From Zygnema cylindricum (taxonomy: Eukaryota; Streptophyta; Zygnematophyceae; Zygnematales; Zygnemataceae), in NCBI GenBank assembly GCA_037447655.1, contig JBBHKE010003298.1, forward strand, positions 1-64,000: DNA of 64,000 nt. Reading direction: 5' to 3'. Of the stretch, positions 35,396 to 49,300 are shown piece by piece. Below the pieces are notes generated by a model. The model did not search any database. It worked only from the letters and a program-made list of their open reading frames with translations, and was not told where the DNA came from. The position numbers and the translations under genes were made by a program. Positions within the stretch are counted from its first letter, which is position 1. Every line of letters begins with the position of its first letter.

Positions 35396-38300
35396 CTAAA
35401 GCTTTAGACTAAGTATTTTACTCAGCCTAATAGCCTTTCTACAAAAATGTAATTTAGGTGTAGGTAGAGCTTTTGTTAGCAAATTGGCAAGCATATTTTC
35501 ATCAGGTAAGTAACACAATTTAATCACTTTGGCAAGCACTTTTTCTCGGACAAAATGCAGTCTGACATCCATGTGCTTACTCTTAAAGTGGTGGCTTGGA
35601 TTGGAGGCAATGGCAATAGCTGCCATGTTGTCACACCAGATGACTTGAGGACCAGTTTGCATGTGTCCCAATTCCTTGCAAAAGAGCTTTTACCCATAGG
35701 AGTTCCTTGAAGGCAAAGTTTGCTGCCATATATTCTGACTCCATAGTTGATTGAGCGGTGACTTTTTGAAGTTTGTTGCTCCAGTAGAAAATTTCGTTTC
35801 CGATTTGAAAGACAAAACCAGTGCTTGATTTCCTGCTAGGCATGTCGCCATAACTCGCATCGCTCCAGGTTTGCAGCTTGACTTCCCCTCCTCCAAAGAA
35901 AGGTTTAAGATTCCGGGTCCCTGCCAGATACCTCAGAACTCTTTTTGCAGTTTCCCAGTCTGCCCTTTTTTGGATTTTGTAGACTTCTACTTAAGGCTTC
36001 CACAGCAGCTACTACATCAGGCCTCGTGTAGTTCATAAAGTAGCTGGGACTACCAACTACCTATCTGTATGGTTTTGAGGCCATGAAATCCTTTTCCCCT
36101 AACTTTAAGCTCTCATCAACTAGAATACCATAATCAGAATCAACTCCTAATTTATGTCTATACTCCATAGAAGTGACACTTCCTTTTGCCTCTTTCATAT
36201 CAAATTTTTCAAGCATGGAACCAATAGCCTCTTTTTGAGTTAACATGATATGTCTTTTACTTCTATCCCTCTCTACTTGTATCCCTAATATTTATTTGGC
36301 CTCACCGAGGTCCTTCATCTCTAATCTGGACCTTAAGGCTCTCTTGATGCGATTTATTTCATCTATAGATTTGCTAATAAGTAGCACATCATTTACATAA
36401 ACAACGATATAAAGTACACCATCCTCCCTTTGCAGAATATTCACAGATCTGAACTGATTCTTTTAAAGCCTAATTCTGTGAGGAATTCATCTAACTTCAG
36501 GTTCCACTGTTTAGGGGCATGTTCAGCCCATACAAAGATATATTTCATCAGTTTACAAACTAGCTTTTCTTTTCCTTTCTCTACATACATTTCTAGTTAA
36601 TGCATATAATTAATTTCTTCAAGCTCTTTATGAAAATAAGCTATTTTAACATCCATTTGATACAATTCCATGTTTTCATTTGCAGCTAGACTTAATAGAA
36701 CTCTGACAGCTGGAAACCTTATCACCGGAGAGAAAGTCTCCTCAAAGTCAATTCCTTCTTTGTGATTGTTGCCTTTTGCTACAAGTCTTGCTTTGTATCT
36801 TTCAATGGTGCCATCTGGATTTAGTTTTAGTTTGAATACCCATTTGGTGCCGATGGCTTTCCGGTCTGGAGGAAGATAAACCAACTCCCACGTTTGAGCT
36901 TCCATTATGGACTTCATTTCATCGTTTGCCGCCTCAATCGAGTGGTTTTTTTCGGGTGAAAAGAAGGCTTCCCGGATAGTTTGAGGTTCTCCCGGGTTAG
37001 TAGAGTTGGCAAAGTGTAGACGCCTACTAGATCTCCTTCCCCCGCAAATTTTGAGGTAGAGATCGATGGATGCCTTGCGTTCCTTGCTGATCTTCTGACT
37101 TGTTGATGTTTCTCTTGGACCGGTTCAACGTGCTCCGTTTGAGTCGAAAGAGGAACCTGAGGATTGGAAGATATTGGGTTTGCAAGAGGTTCCTGAACAA
37201 CCAAAAAATAAACTATATTCTGTGTATCAATAATAACATATTCTTATGACTTTTCTTCAGTCAGTTTTTCTGTCATGCTAAATAAATCTGCTGAAACTTC
37301 CTCATCTTTTATAATAATATTTCTAGACACAATTACTTTTTGCTTATCAAAAACATATACCTTTGTAGCCTTTTGAATTATCATCATAACCCATAAGGAT
37401 ACCTGGTAGACCCTTTGGTTCCATCTTCCAAGTATTTGGTGAAGTGTTCAAAACAAAGCATTTACTTCCAAGAACTCTGAAATGACTAACATCAAGTTTT
37501 CTACCTATCCATATTTCAAATGGTGTAGTACTTACCGACCTAGAACCAATTCTATAGTTTGATATAAACTGCACAGTTAAGGGCCTCAACCCAGAATTTG
37601 AAATCTATATTTTTACCTGCTAGCATAGAACTAGCACATTCTGTAATAGTTATGTTTAATCTTTCCGAAACACCATTTTGCTGAGGAGTGTAAGGAACAG
37701 TAAGTTGACGACTTTTACCCTCATCCAGCATAAAATTTTGGAATTATTTTGACATATACTCTCCTTCATTCTCTGATCAGAGTTCTAAAATCGAAACACT
37801 ATGTAGTTTTTCCGCCCAAACTTTGTAGTGCTTGAAGTGTCCGAACACTTCACTCTTTTCTCTCGTGAAGTAAACTTTAGTGAATCTGGAGAAATCATCT
37901 GTAAACGTAACCATAAAACGAACCCCCCCTGCAGAAGGCACCTGAGCAGGTCCTAAAACATCCGAGTGAATTAGCTACAAGACTCTTGTAGATCTATGAT
38001 CCGATTCCTGTGGAAAAGGCAATTTATGTATCTTTCCTAAGGAGCAACCATCATATGTTTTGACTGGCTGATCTGTCAAAGAAACACCCACTACTTTCCC
38101 AGCTTTCACCATTTTTGTTTAGCTGTCATAGTGAACATGTCCTAGCCTCTTATGCCATAATTCATATTCAGATATTACACCAGAGTATAGAACATCATTT
38201 GCCTTAGAATCAGCCATGTCCATGCGATACATTTTGCTTTCATTTCTAGTTCCTGTCACTGCTATCTTTCTTAGCTTGCTTACGACCTGCCTACCCCCTT

Positions 38301-38938
38301 TAAGGGTGACTTCAAATCCTTTGCTTTCAACATATTCTTTTTGAAGTCCGAAACAAATAAGACACTACGAAGTGTTCTCTCTACAGACTTTCCTCCTACA
38401 TCTACCCGAAATGAAACATCAACCTGAGCACAAGTCTGGACACTCATGCCACAAGCATAGTAGATATTTTTTGCAGGTGTTGACCGCAGATTTGCAAAAA
38501 GTCCCTTGTTCCAACACATGTGGGCCGATGCCCCTGTGTCCATGATCCATCCGGCGTCCTTTGAGCCCTCGATTTCTGCTGCCATTGCAAATAACTCCGA
38601 GTCATCCTGCTCATTAAAGGTCAAAGACTCCTTGAGTGATTTCAGATGTCAACCGCCTTTTTCATCTTGGTTCAATACATAACCATGTTCTCTGAAAGAC
38701 ATAGTTTGAGAGCATTCCGAGCTTGCGAATTCTTTTTCGCCCAAGTTGGATCAACTTCATCAAGTGATCCATCCAAAATTTCCCGTAAACCTGCAGTTTC
38801 AAAGTAAGACTCAACCATGTCTGCCCAATAAGCATATTTTTGTCCATTAAACACATGAATTCTTGGAGACAGGCCCATAACCTTTTGTTCTATGACAACT
38901 GGTGCAGTTGGAGCTGCAGTAGTAGTAGAAGTAGACAT
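35396..38938 (-). pseudogene. gag-pol remnant of element B, most of gag deleted
   Basis: Gag starts MSTSTTTAAPTAP with the ATG inside the LTR, runs through VMGLSPRIHVFNGQKYAYW, and stops at 38,672. Within 50 bp the protease region follows (WIMDTGASAHMCWNKGLF), so most of gag including the zinc knuckle is missing. Integrase remnants lie at 38,270-37,347 (IGRKLDVSHFRVLGSKCFVL). RT is at 36,917-36,597 (WELVYLPPDRKAIGTKWVFK, YKARLVAKGNNHKEGIDFEE). RNase H is at 35,896-35,396 (STMESEYMAANFAFKELLWV, HFKSKHMDVRLHFVREKV). Frames are broken throughout. Confidence 0.85.
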
Positions 38939-39869
38939 ACTTAAGCAGAAGCTTCACAAGAATTTTTCACAAATACCCCCTTTTGACACACTATAAAACC
39001 TGAATCACAAATCCAATTGCCCCAAGAATTGGCACATAAACAAACTAGCATACACACTATTAATTCCCAAAATTACAGCATAAGTGACTCAGTAACCCAT
39101 AAGATATCAGAGCTGCAAGTCTCCCAAAAATTGCCTTTTAATTTCCCATATTCCCAAAACTGGATGGCAAACAATTTTACTAAGTCCTAAACTTATACTC
39201 TTAGAGTATGTCTACTGCTAGCAACCAAATCAGCAAATAACATCTGGCACTGTAGTACTGCATATACTATAATGTGACAAGGTACCAAAATTGTTCGTCA
39301 CTGTACCAAGGGTACTTCCAATAACCAAATTGCAACTAGCTTAAAACTAAATAGTGAAACGCTATTTCTTAATCCACGAAGCTACAAAATCTTGTTCTAT
39401 TAGGTTTTTAGAAATTGAAGTCGGACACCAAATGTTGCTTGCTTAGTCAGCAACTGTAGATGTGTCCAGCCCGTTGTGGTATGTTTTGTACAAATATTTG
39501 GGGTGCTTACGAAGCACCACGTCATCCGTGGTCCCCACTCAATTTCCAGCCATCAGTCTGATCGTAATCAACGTCTGGTATTTACCTTATACATTTGTAT
39601 TCCCAGATGTCAGGTTCATTTTTCGTCCGCTCGATTTCCCGAATTCACTCATCCGATAGATGACATGTGTCCAGGTCCATTCCGCTTTCCCTGAATAGTT
39701 TGAAACGTTGACGCGTGTGTATGTGACCTTACATATACTCTTAGAGTAACCTCTTTACTATCACACTATTTGAGGTAAGTATTACACCAATCTTTAATCC
39801 AAAAATATTATAAGTTAAATATCTCCCCTCACAACTCTATCTACTGAGGATATAGTTTATAAAACAATA
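38893..39869 (-). repeat. 5' LTR of element B
   Basis: 977 bp partner of 34,404-35,390; right end AAAACAATA. Confidence 0.75.
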
Positions 39870-42594
39870 CTGCTGCACCAAATTTACCCACAACAACTCC
39901 CGTTGTCTGCCATGTCTAGCTCTTACCGCACGCTTCCCCAGAATGTGGACAACATCACGAAATCACATTTGGAGAAGCTTGGATGGGTTGATCTGGTGAC
40001 AGTTTGATGGCCGTGCCAGGTGTATTCATTAGCACGACAGGGCAAGGGACACCAGGATGTTCGTAGCAAATTATTTTTTTAGATAACGCGAATGATATCA
40101 CAGTTACATGAACGTCAAGACACGCGAGTGGGAAACGTCTTGGAAAATGTTCACCCCACAGATGATGAAAAAAAACAGGTGGTCCACAGCTGGAACCAAG
40201 TGACCAAGATTTTGGGGACTCCCATAGTTTTTGATGTAGCTAAGATCAGATCAAGAGCCCACAAAGTTCGGGCTTACTAGACCAACTTGGTTCCTCTTCC
40301 CATCCTCCAACAGCTGTTGAAAACACAGGTTCCATATCCTAGCATCACAGTTCAACAGATTCTGGGGCTAGGGCGAATGGGCACCCCCGTGACCAAAGTC
40401 GACCGAGCACCAATCTTTTGTTGCAATCATCTCGGAAATCCACGAGGGCTCTACCAACCTAGGTATCATTTCCTAACATCCATGCTTACCGGAAAGGCGC
40501 ACGAGAGATGATATTTGACCATACAACCGCTACGTGGATAGCACCAAGTATTGAGGAACGAGAACAAGCAATGAGATTTCAACAGGCAACCACAGCAGCC
40601 CCAAGGGTCTTAGCTTCAAAAAGGTGCAATTTAATCGGGCAAATTTATGGATTTGAATGCTATTTCCTGGGTGTTGCAACATTCTCTTGCATTCTCTAGC
40701 CTCCTGTCCCAAAAGTCACAGGCAATATACCTTCAAGCTCCACAGTTGTTGGCCATGCAAGCTACTCTACAGCTTGAGGGGGGGGAGAGAGGCAAGAAGG
40801 GAAAAAATCACCAAATTACACCCAGGAGTTCCCTTAGTGGGGGGGAGCGGAGGCTCCGAACAAGAAGTTGTTAGAAGCAGCGTTTTTGCAGCTGAGCAAG
40901 GGACAGATCTATAAGTAGAGCTTAAATTCGATAACTCCCTCTAGGGTCGACCACCGGAAGCATGGGCTGCAGTGGAGCCCGGGAAGATGGACTGGACTTT
41001 AGGGTAATAGCTAGACCCACAGCAGAAGGACCGACTCTCCAAGCTGTTACATGAGAACGGTAGGAACTCTCCTGGTCTGACACAGATATAGGAATCTATA
41101 AGGGGACCCCTTTTCGGATTTACCTGACCGACGAGACGGTAACTGTTTGGCAGAATCAGTACACTCTCAGCTTCAAGGAGAAAGAGTTCATCACCACCAA
41201 GGTGCAGATTTTGGTGGATGCATGGATGGTGCAGGAGAGTACATGGCTACATGGGTTTACCTCTCCAACACTGATCCTGCCAAAGAAAAACTCCTCCAGG
41301 AAAAATGTAGATTTTGGGATGTGTAGGGAATATCGGATGCTCAACGCGGCAACTGTCTCCGATCGTTATCCCATTCCCACCCCGGATGAGATCTTCGACT
41401 CTCTGGATAGGGCCACCATGTAATCCACGTTGGACCTGAAAATGAATTCCACCAGATTACAATGGAGCCAAAACACCGCAAGAGGACAACATTTTGGGCA
41501 AGATCCACGTTGTATGAGTGGTTGTTCATGCCATTTGGCCTAAAAAATGCATATGCCAAATTCCAACGGGCTATGGACAAGGCCCTCCAGGGAATTGATT
41601 GCGCAATATGTTACATCGATGATGTGATCATTTTCTCCAAGACATTTGAAGAACACTAGGATCATATACACATCGTTCTTCGGGCTCTCCAAGCAGCGGG
41701 CTTGAAGTGCCATCCGGGGAAAGGCATCTTTTGGGTGCAGAAAATCACTTATCTGAGTCATGAGGTGACTCCTGGGAAAGTGGGTCCCCACATGGTTAAT
41801 TCCCAAATTTAGTAGTCACGCCCAGCCATTATTGCGAAAGGACGAAGAGTGGCAGTGGGCAAAAGAAGAGCAGATCGCTTTCTAGTTTTTAAAAGATTCC
41901 CTCAAACAACACCTTGTGCTCCGGATGCCCGATCACCAACGACCTTTCCTCATTTATACTGCTTGGAGCAGGTTTGGATTGGGAGCAGTTTTGTTTTAAT
42001 TGGGCGTTGCAAGGGCAGAGTACATAGTGGCATACGCAAGGCGGAGCAATAACAAAGCCGAGGGGAATTACAACAGTTATCATGGGGAATTACTCGCCGC
42101 AGTATGGGCAATCTAGCATTTCAGGCCTTACCTCTATGGAGTACACTTCACCCTTATTACAGATCACCAACCCCTCAAATGGATAATAGAGAACAGTAAG
42201 TTGATTGGCAAGCTGGCCAGATGGGTTCTCATCTTGCAAGTATACGACTTTAGCATCATCCACCGAGCAGGTGAGATTCATAGGAATGTACACAAACTCA
42301 GCAGGAATCCAAACCCTTCCACCAGAGTCTCTACCGGGGCTCGGCACGATAAAGACCCCGAGCTTAGCTTCAGACTTATCCGGGCTTCCTCTGCCTTCAT
42401 TTGGATGCCTCACGCGGAATGAGAACTGTCAACTTTTGCTACTGATGTCGAGGGGCAGGCTCCCATTGGAGCCGGACGCAAGGATATTTGGAATGATACC
42501 GATTCCTTTCATTCCATCCATAAAGGCTCCCCTCTTCCCCACCTGGCCAGAATTCATTTGTCTCGTGTTCAGACTCGAATGGCGGCGTATAAAT
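39870..42594 (+). pseudogene. Decayed Ty3/gypsy pol, truncated by LTR H
   Basis: RT motifs: FTSPTLILPKKN, YRMLNAATVSDRYPIPTPDE (41,240-41,400), MPFGLKNAYAKFQRAMDKAL and catalytic CYIDDVIIFSKTFEEH (41,530-41,658), LKCHPGKGIFWV. RNase H: NSYHGELLAAVWAI, YGVHFTLITDHQPLKWII, SIIHRAGE (about 42,070-42,280). An integrase N-terminal-like part DIWNDTDSFHSIHKG is near 42,490. RT before RNase H before integrase is the gypsy order. At least six frame changes or stops are present. The 39,900-41,100 part should be gag/protease but I see no firm motif there. The + strand LTR of H at 42,595 cuts it off. Confidence 0.8.
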
Positions 42595-44098
42595 TGTTGT
42601 TTTGGAAACCTTGAGTCCTCTCTATGTCTTGTTGCTATACTGCCATGCTGCGCTAAGTCTAAACATCGCAGCTAGAAACCTTGAGCAATCTACACTTGTT
42701 GCTATGGTGCTATGCTGCGCTCATGTGACATCGCAGCTGCGCTGTTCTAATATCACAGCTGCGTGGACAGATCATAGCAGTCATATCAGTCATAGGAGTC
42801 ATAACTGTCAGTACAAAGTGATAGCAGCTATAGCAATCTGCGCAAGAAAGGTGTTCTGAATATTACTCAGTTTGTGTGAAGATAAATTGACGAGGACATG
42901 ATTTAGTGAGTATGTAACTCCAAAGGGAATACACATACTCGATACATTTCAGGCACACGTGTTGGTCCGTGAGAAAGTCAAGTCTTGTGGTTCCACAAGA
43001 AGAAGTACAGTTTAAATTGAGGACCGAAGATACACGTGGAGGTTCATCTTGTGTGATGAAAGAATACGCGGACGGCAGACGGAGTCGGCCGTCATTTTTG
43101 GAAGAGAAATCTTGACTGCGCTGTCATTTCAGCAGACGAACTTTGACCGCGCACTATTTTATTTTAGCGGTTGTCTGCTCCTTGATCATTGTAAATATTT
43201 TATGTACGGTTGACGGTGTTGTACCGATCAACCATGGTAATTATGGTACGACGTGTTCAGCTATAGGCCCACTTGTATATGTAGGACTTATATTATTTTA
43301 GGAATTAGGATTGTTGTGTAGGAAAACTGCGAAGAAGGTTTTGGGTGTTTTGAATTATAAGATCATTGTGATATTTTGGCAGAACCTTGTGAAATTCTGC
43401 ATGTGGTTTTTTTGGTGTACATTCTTTATTGTGGCAAATTTGCAGACCTAGGGTGTGTCTGATTTGCTTGGGGCGTCATTGTGAAGTTGTTGTTTGTGGG
43501 ATTTCGTGAGAGTTTCCTCTTTGCATAATTGATTATCATGGCAACTGTCGGTGCTTCTTCATCTTCTTCAGTGGCACCAGCTGCCTCAAATCAACAGGTC
43601 ACGGGCCCTCCCCCACGAATCCCGGTGTTTAATGGGCAAAAGTATCTTTATTGTGCGGATTTGACTAAGTCTTATTTGAAACAAGTGAATTTATATGATG
43701 TGATTTCAGGTATCCTTCCGGATACGGATCCAGAGTTTGGAAAGAAAAATGAAGATGTATTGCATGTTTTAAAGTTACTTTTGTCAGAAGATCTTAACAT
43801 GACATATATCAATATCTATACCGCATCTGAAATATGGAAGGCTTTCAGTGAATCTTTTGTCTTAGCTAGTGAGGAGAGTGAGGTTGTAACTACTGGAAAA
43901 ATTTGGGACTATAAATATATTGGGGGTGACATGAACTCATATTGTAATGGCTTGAAACTTCTATTGTCGGAGAATGCATGTTCCGGGGGAAGTTTTCTTA
44001 TCATCAAGTTATGATTCTAATGAGAGGGCCTCCTACTGAATATAGAGGAGCAGCAGAGCAGCTTAGAAGGTTAGAGAAGAGTAAATGGAATATAGCTG
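42595..44098 (+). mobile_element. Copia element H, 5' part only (LTR and start of gag)
   Basis: The LTR 42,595-43,596 begins TGTTGTTTTGGAAACC and ends CCTCAAATCAACA. The putative primer site GGTCACGGGCCC follows and keeps only part of the half-tRNA match. The internal region stops at 44,098 where an LTR of D begins, so pol is absent. Confidence 0.7.
43538..44098 (+). pseudogene. Truncated gag of element H
   Basis: Starts MATVGASSSSSVAPAASNQ within the LTR, then QVTGPPPRIPVFNGQKYLYC across the primer site, a copia Gag (DUF4219-like) N-terminus. It stays open to 44,014, then shifts frame (KFSYHQVMILMRGPPTEYRG) and ends at the D-LTR junction. The usual W in NGxxYxxW is C here (YLYCADL). Confidence 0.7.
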
Positions 44099-45007
44099 TG
44101 TTGTCCATAGCCTATTTCAGCCATGGATTACTCACGGAAGACACCCACAGACTACCCCAAAACAACTGTGTTTCAGATTGCACAGATTACTCTAAAATTA
44201 GCAAAATCACCTCAAACTGCAGCAATATGCATTATACCATAGACACTGTAAACTCCCAAAGTTACAGCCAAATTCACCAAGCAATGTAGAAGATATAAGC
44301 TCCAGAGTTTCACAAAAACAGGTGACAGCTTCTCAAACTAACCAAGTAGACTTCCCACAGAAATCTACAGAATTGACAAAACAGAATGAAACTCTACACA
44401 CATATATTCTGTAGGTCAAAAAATATCTGTACAAAGTTTCATGCAAAAAATTCAATGAGGGTGATCACACCATCAGGTCAAAGTTGCAGAAAAACAGTCT
44501 GCCATGGCTTTGATAAACTTAACTGTGGTACTAAAATAAACCATGTCCTACAAGTTTATACTCAGGTTCACTACTAAATGTACAGAGGAATACCATCCGT
44601 ACGTAATCTACCATCTACTATTAATGTGGGTATACCCCAATAATTCAAGATATGTCAGAATAAATAAATCTACACTATAGACAAATACACAAAAAGACAA
44701 ACCACTGTTGTTACAAATATTTACAAGTACACAAAATCTCACAAAATCATATGCTGAGTCACTCAACGAAACTCCTCAAATTTCGTCAAACAATCCGGGA
44801 CGTCCAAAATGTACATCTTGTGATTTGACGCGATTTCGTGTCCCCACTCCATGAAAAATTACGGCTGCCTTTGTTCGCCGTCCGTAGCTTTTATTCAGCC
44901 CCCTTGATGTCACGCCACGTGGACCCAAAATCCACTTGACGAAACGACGTCAAACCATCCAAATTTGTCCATACCGCAATTACGTACTACGCCATAAATT
45001 ACGCCAA
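44099..45007 (+). mobile_element. Truncated LTR of family D
   Basis: Begins TGTTGTCCATAGCC like 56,215 and 60,027 and follows them through the GTCAAACAATCCGGGACGTCC block, but ends near 45,007 where B-LTR sequence starts; the terminal 300 bp are missing. More diverged than the other two D copies. Confidence 0.7.
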
Positions 45008-45316
45008 TAGTGAAATGCTATTTCTGAATCCACTGAGCTACAAAATCTTGTTCTATTAGGTTTTTAGAAATTGAAGTCGGACACCAAATGTTGCTTGCTT
45101 AGTCAGCAACTGTAGATGTGTCCAGCCCGTTGTGGTATGTTTTGTACAAATATTTGGGGTGCTTACGAAGCACCACGTCATCCGTGGTCCCCACTCAATT
45201 TCCAGCCATCAGTCTGATCGTAATCAACGTCTGGTATTTTACCTTATACATTTGTATTCCCAGATGTCAGGTTCATTTTTCGTCCGCTCGATTTCCCGAA
45301 TTCACCCGTCTGATAG

Positions 45317-46319
45317 TGCAATTCTGTGTCCTCCATTGGACTACAGAATACAGGAAGCCTCTAGATAGTATTTAGCTAACCCACTTTAAGCCACAACCAC
45401 TTCTGCCCAAGAAGGCAAACTGACAATTTGACTGCTCCTCTGTGTAGCCTGGACTCCCCTGAGTCTGTAGCAAAAAGAATCACTGAAAACGGCCAACCAG
45501 GCGATAAGTTATGAGCCGGCAAAAATGCCAATCTATTCAAAGCTCTCTTAGAGAGAAGTGTCTATCTACCAAATATTTCCTAAGTCCTAAATCCCTCTCA
45601 CAACCCCTATCTACTAAAGTACGAACCAATCGTATTACTGTAAAGTACAGAAAGGTACTATGGCCGATGTACTTTGTGTACGGCCGGTGTACGAGAAGGC
45701 TCTTGAGTGGACACGTGTCATTTTTCCACTTGTCCGTATTTCCTCCGGAACTCCCGCGACCGAATGTCATCCTTCCACGCGGCGCCACGTCATGCCACGT
45801 CCATAAAATCCAAAGTGACCATTCCGCGATCTCGGCGACGACGTGCGCCGTCGGATTAAATCCGACATTAAATATCGACCGTTCAAAGTGTATGTTTCAT
45901 TTGTTTCGTGCGAAATGACGTTCGCACTAAACCTTAACAAGTTCTATGTTCGTTTCGTTTCATATTCCAATTAGATCATTTCGGTACTATACAATAGTTT
46001 ATATATGAATGAAACCCTATATCATCTAACAGACTTCTACGACAGACTGGTTAGAGCTAACGGCTACGCCGCGATCTATCGGTCGGGGGTTCGAGTCCTG
46101 CCGGACTCAACCTTTTGTTGAGAGTGACTTAAGTCACTCTTTAGTCCTTCCTATGGAGTTGAGGCAGCCATGGCTCCATCGCTCTCTCTCTCCTTCAGTG
46201 ACTACAACAAGCATGGGGAAAAGAGAGAAGAGATGGAGGCAGGCTGCCATCATTTCTTATATATGTTTCCGCTAATTTATTTTAAACTAGAAAATACAAA
46301 AAAACTACTTATTTCAACA
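45317..46319 (-). repeat. 3' LTR of element C
   Basis: In element orientation starts TGTTGAAATAAG and ends CAGAATTGCA. Confidence 0.95.
46041..46116 (+). promoter_or_regulatory. tRNA-like Pol III unit in C 3' LTR
   Basis: ACTGGTTAGAGCTAACGG (A-box region), perfect B-box GGTTCGAGTCC (46,088-46,098), TTTT (46,113-46,116). Then a CTCAAC...GTTGAG hairpin overlaps the T-run and a perfect 18-bp palindrome GAGTGACTTAAGTCACTC follows. Antisense to the element. Confidence 0.55.
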
Positions 46320-46338
46320 CTCCCCTTATTTTCTAGTC
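46320..46338 (-). promoter_or_regulatory. Polypurine tract of element C
   Basis: In element orientation AGAAAATAAGGGGAG abuts the 3' LTR start TGTTG. The same tract is found in G and, slightly changed, in I. Confidence 0.8.
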
Positions 46339-49300
46339 TATTTTAATTTTTCTTTTAATCCACATTTTTCCCTGCAGTATTTTAATTTTGGCGAGGGTAC
46401 AGGTTTGGTCATCATGTCCGCTACCATTTCATCATCAGATCTATATACAAGATTCACTATTTTATTCTCAACTTTTTCTCTTACAAAACTTAATCTTATG
46501 CCCATATGTTTAGCTTTAAAATGATGTTTTGGATTTGCTGCAATTGCTATGGCCGTTTGATTATCACAAAACACTTCATGCACTCCCTCCTTCATATACC
46601 CAAGTTCTTGCAGCAAGGACTTGACCCACATCAACTCTTTCACAGCAGAACAAGAGGCCATGTACTCAGCCTCCATGGTGGACTGAGCAACTACCTTTTG
46701 TTGCTTATTGCTCCAACAGCATGCACCTTCCCCAACATACAACACATACCCAGAAGTGCATCGTCTCATAGGTGCGTCCCCATAACTGGCATCACTCCAA
46801 GTAGTGATGTCAGTGTGCTCCCCTCCCAAATGTAACCATAACTCTCTGGTTCCTACCAGATATCTCATGACTCTCTTGGCTGCCTCCAAATCCCTCTTCC
46901 TAGGATCATTCAGACTCCTACTGAGTACTCCAACTGCTGCCGCTATGTCCGGTCGGGTACAATTCATAAAATAGATTAAACTTCCTACGACCTGTCTATA
47001 AGGGATAGTCTTCATAAACTCTCTCTCTTCTGTACTCATTTGATCATCTAAGATCATCACTCCTCCTTCTACACTCCCATCACTTACTATTTTCAAGTCC
47101 ATGGGACTGGTACAACTGTTAGCATTTTCCATCTGGAATTTCTCAAGCATATTACCTATTGCTTCTTTCTGAGTAAGTCTGATAATCTTCTTCCCCCTAT
47201 CTCTCTCCATCTGAATCCCCAAAATATATTTTGCCTCCCCTAAATCCTTCATATCAAATCTGCTTCTAAGATCTGTTTTTAACTTATTGATCTTTTCCAA
47301 GGATTTACTCAACACAAGCAGATCATCCACATAAAATGCAATAAAAATGACACCATTCTCATCTTCAAACATATAGATAGAATGGTCAGAGCTGATACGG
47401 ATATATCCCAGACTGGTAAGAAACTCATCTAGTTTCTTATTCCACTGTCGGGGAGCCTGCTTTAGTCCATATAAGGACTTTATGAGCCTGCAGACTTTGC
47501 TCTCTTCTCCTTCTTCCACGAACCCCTCGGGATGTCTCATGAAAATTTCTTCCTCTAACTCACCATTGAGGAAAGCAGTCTTAATGTCCATCTGATGTAT
47601 TTCCATGTCTTCCGCTGCTGCCAGACTGAGGAGAATCCTTACTGATGGGAACCGAACAACTGGAGCAAAGGTCTCCTCGTAGTCAATCCCCTCATTTTGG
47701 GTGAACCCTTTCGCTACCAATCGAGCCTTATATCTCTCAATGGTATTATCTGGGTTCAGTTTTAGTTTAAGTACCCATTTACACCAAATAGGTTTTCTGT
47801 CTGGAGGACAATCTGCTAGTTCCCAAGTATTTGCTTCCATGATAGAAGCCATCTCATCATTAATAGCTCTAATCCATCTTTCTTTTTCTGGACTATTCAC
47901 TGCCTCCGAGTACGACTGAGGCTCATCAGGGTGAGATAGCTTAGTTACCTTATGAGCAGCTTGTTTTTCCTGTAATCTTTTGCTGCTCCTCCTTCCTCCC
48001 TCAAACTCCGAAGCAGGGATAGATGGAAGTCTTGGATTTCTTCTCACTGTCTCATCGGCTCCCCTGTCCATGGAAACCGGTTCTTGTCCTGCCTCTTCTA
48101 TCTCTTCGAAGTCCATAGGAGTATGCGAGGTTTCCGTTGAGTCTCCTGTATCTTGGATCTCCCCTGAATCTGTAATCACGGTTTCACCCATGTCCCTTTC
48201 GAGAACGATCGAGTTCTCCTCACTTTCGGACTCAAATCTGATCCTTATCTTCTTTGTATATTTGAAGGGGACAAATGACTTCCCTTCATCCATGACAACT
48301 AAGTGTTTGACCAGAATGATATCTTTCTTTGCTAAGTCATAGACTCTATATCCCTTAACATCCTCATCTTATCCCACAAAGTATCCAGGTTTTCCCTTAG
48401 CATCTAGTTTCCAGTTTTTCTTATCCGTGTCAAGACTGTAAACTTGGCTACCAAATACTTTAAGGTGTGAGATATCAGATTTCCTTCCAACCCATCTCTC
48501 ATAAGGTGTGACTCCCTTTACAGCTGAGGTAAGGACTCTATTCTTAATATAGTTGGCACAGTTCATTGCCTCTACCCAAAATCTCTTTCCTATTTTCTTG
48601 TCTGCCAACATACTGCATGCACTATCTCCTAGTGTTCTATTCAACCTCTCAGCTACCCCATTTTGTTCCGGGTTATATGGTACATTTTTTTGGTGTTGCA
48701 CTCCCTCATCTCTCAGATATTCCTCAAATTGGTTAGAGGTATATTCCCCCCCATTATCACTCCTTACCCTCTTAATAGGGGTTTCATGCAACTTCTCACT
48801 CCAGGCTTTATATTCTTTGAAGTAAGTGGATGCTTCAGACTTATTTTTCAGAAAGTAGACTCTAGAGAATCTAGACCAATCATCAGTTATTGTCATCATA
48901 AACCTCTTTCCTCCAACCGAAGGTACTTTTGCAGGTCCCCAAATATCTGTGTGGACAAAATCTAACACTTTCTCACCTCTATATGTGGCGACTTTGGGAA
49001 AGGGAAGTCTGTGAGCCTTACTTTGAGCACAACCACTACAATCATCCATCATTTCATTATCCCCAAACTGAATGCCATCTACTACCCCAAGCTTTTTCAT
49101 TTCCCTTAACCTTTCAAAATGCACATGCCCCAACCGCTTATGCCAAATAATCACCTTAGGAACACCAACATAGTATGCATTCTTCTTTTCATTACTCAAG
49201 TTAAGCCTAAACATTCCTTGGCTACCCTTATCTGCTGTGAAGTAAACTTCATTCCCATACTTAGCTGTAAAGACTCCCTTTCTGGTGAAGGTATCAAACT

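Larger units (their letters stand above)
34404..39869 (-). mobile_element. Copia element B with two LTRs, internally deleted, 5.5 kb
   Basis: LTRs 34,404-35,390 and 38,893-39,869 align throughout: GCTGCAG...AGAAGTAGACATACTT at the left, ATCTCCCCTCACA...CTATCTACTGAGGAT at the right. The left LTR is followed by the tract complement CTCCACTAAAGC. The primer-site complement GGCCCATAACC is at 38,872-38,882. Flanks GTTTA and CTGCT do not match, so one end may be rearranged. B LTRs lack the tRNA-like unit seen in the other families. Confidence 0.8.

Noticed and set aside
42602-42859. 85-codon plus-strand open frame at the start of LTR H
   Set aside because: Lies entirely in LTR repeat sequence and has no recognisable domain.
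46506-46835. Plus-strand open frames opposite the C-element pol (also 47,980-48,342, 48,553-48,965)
   Set aside because: Antisense shadows of conserved pol domains on the minus strand.
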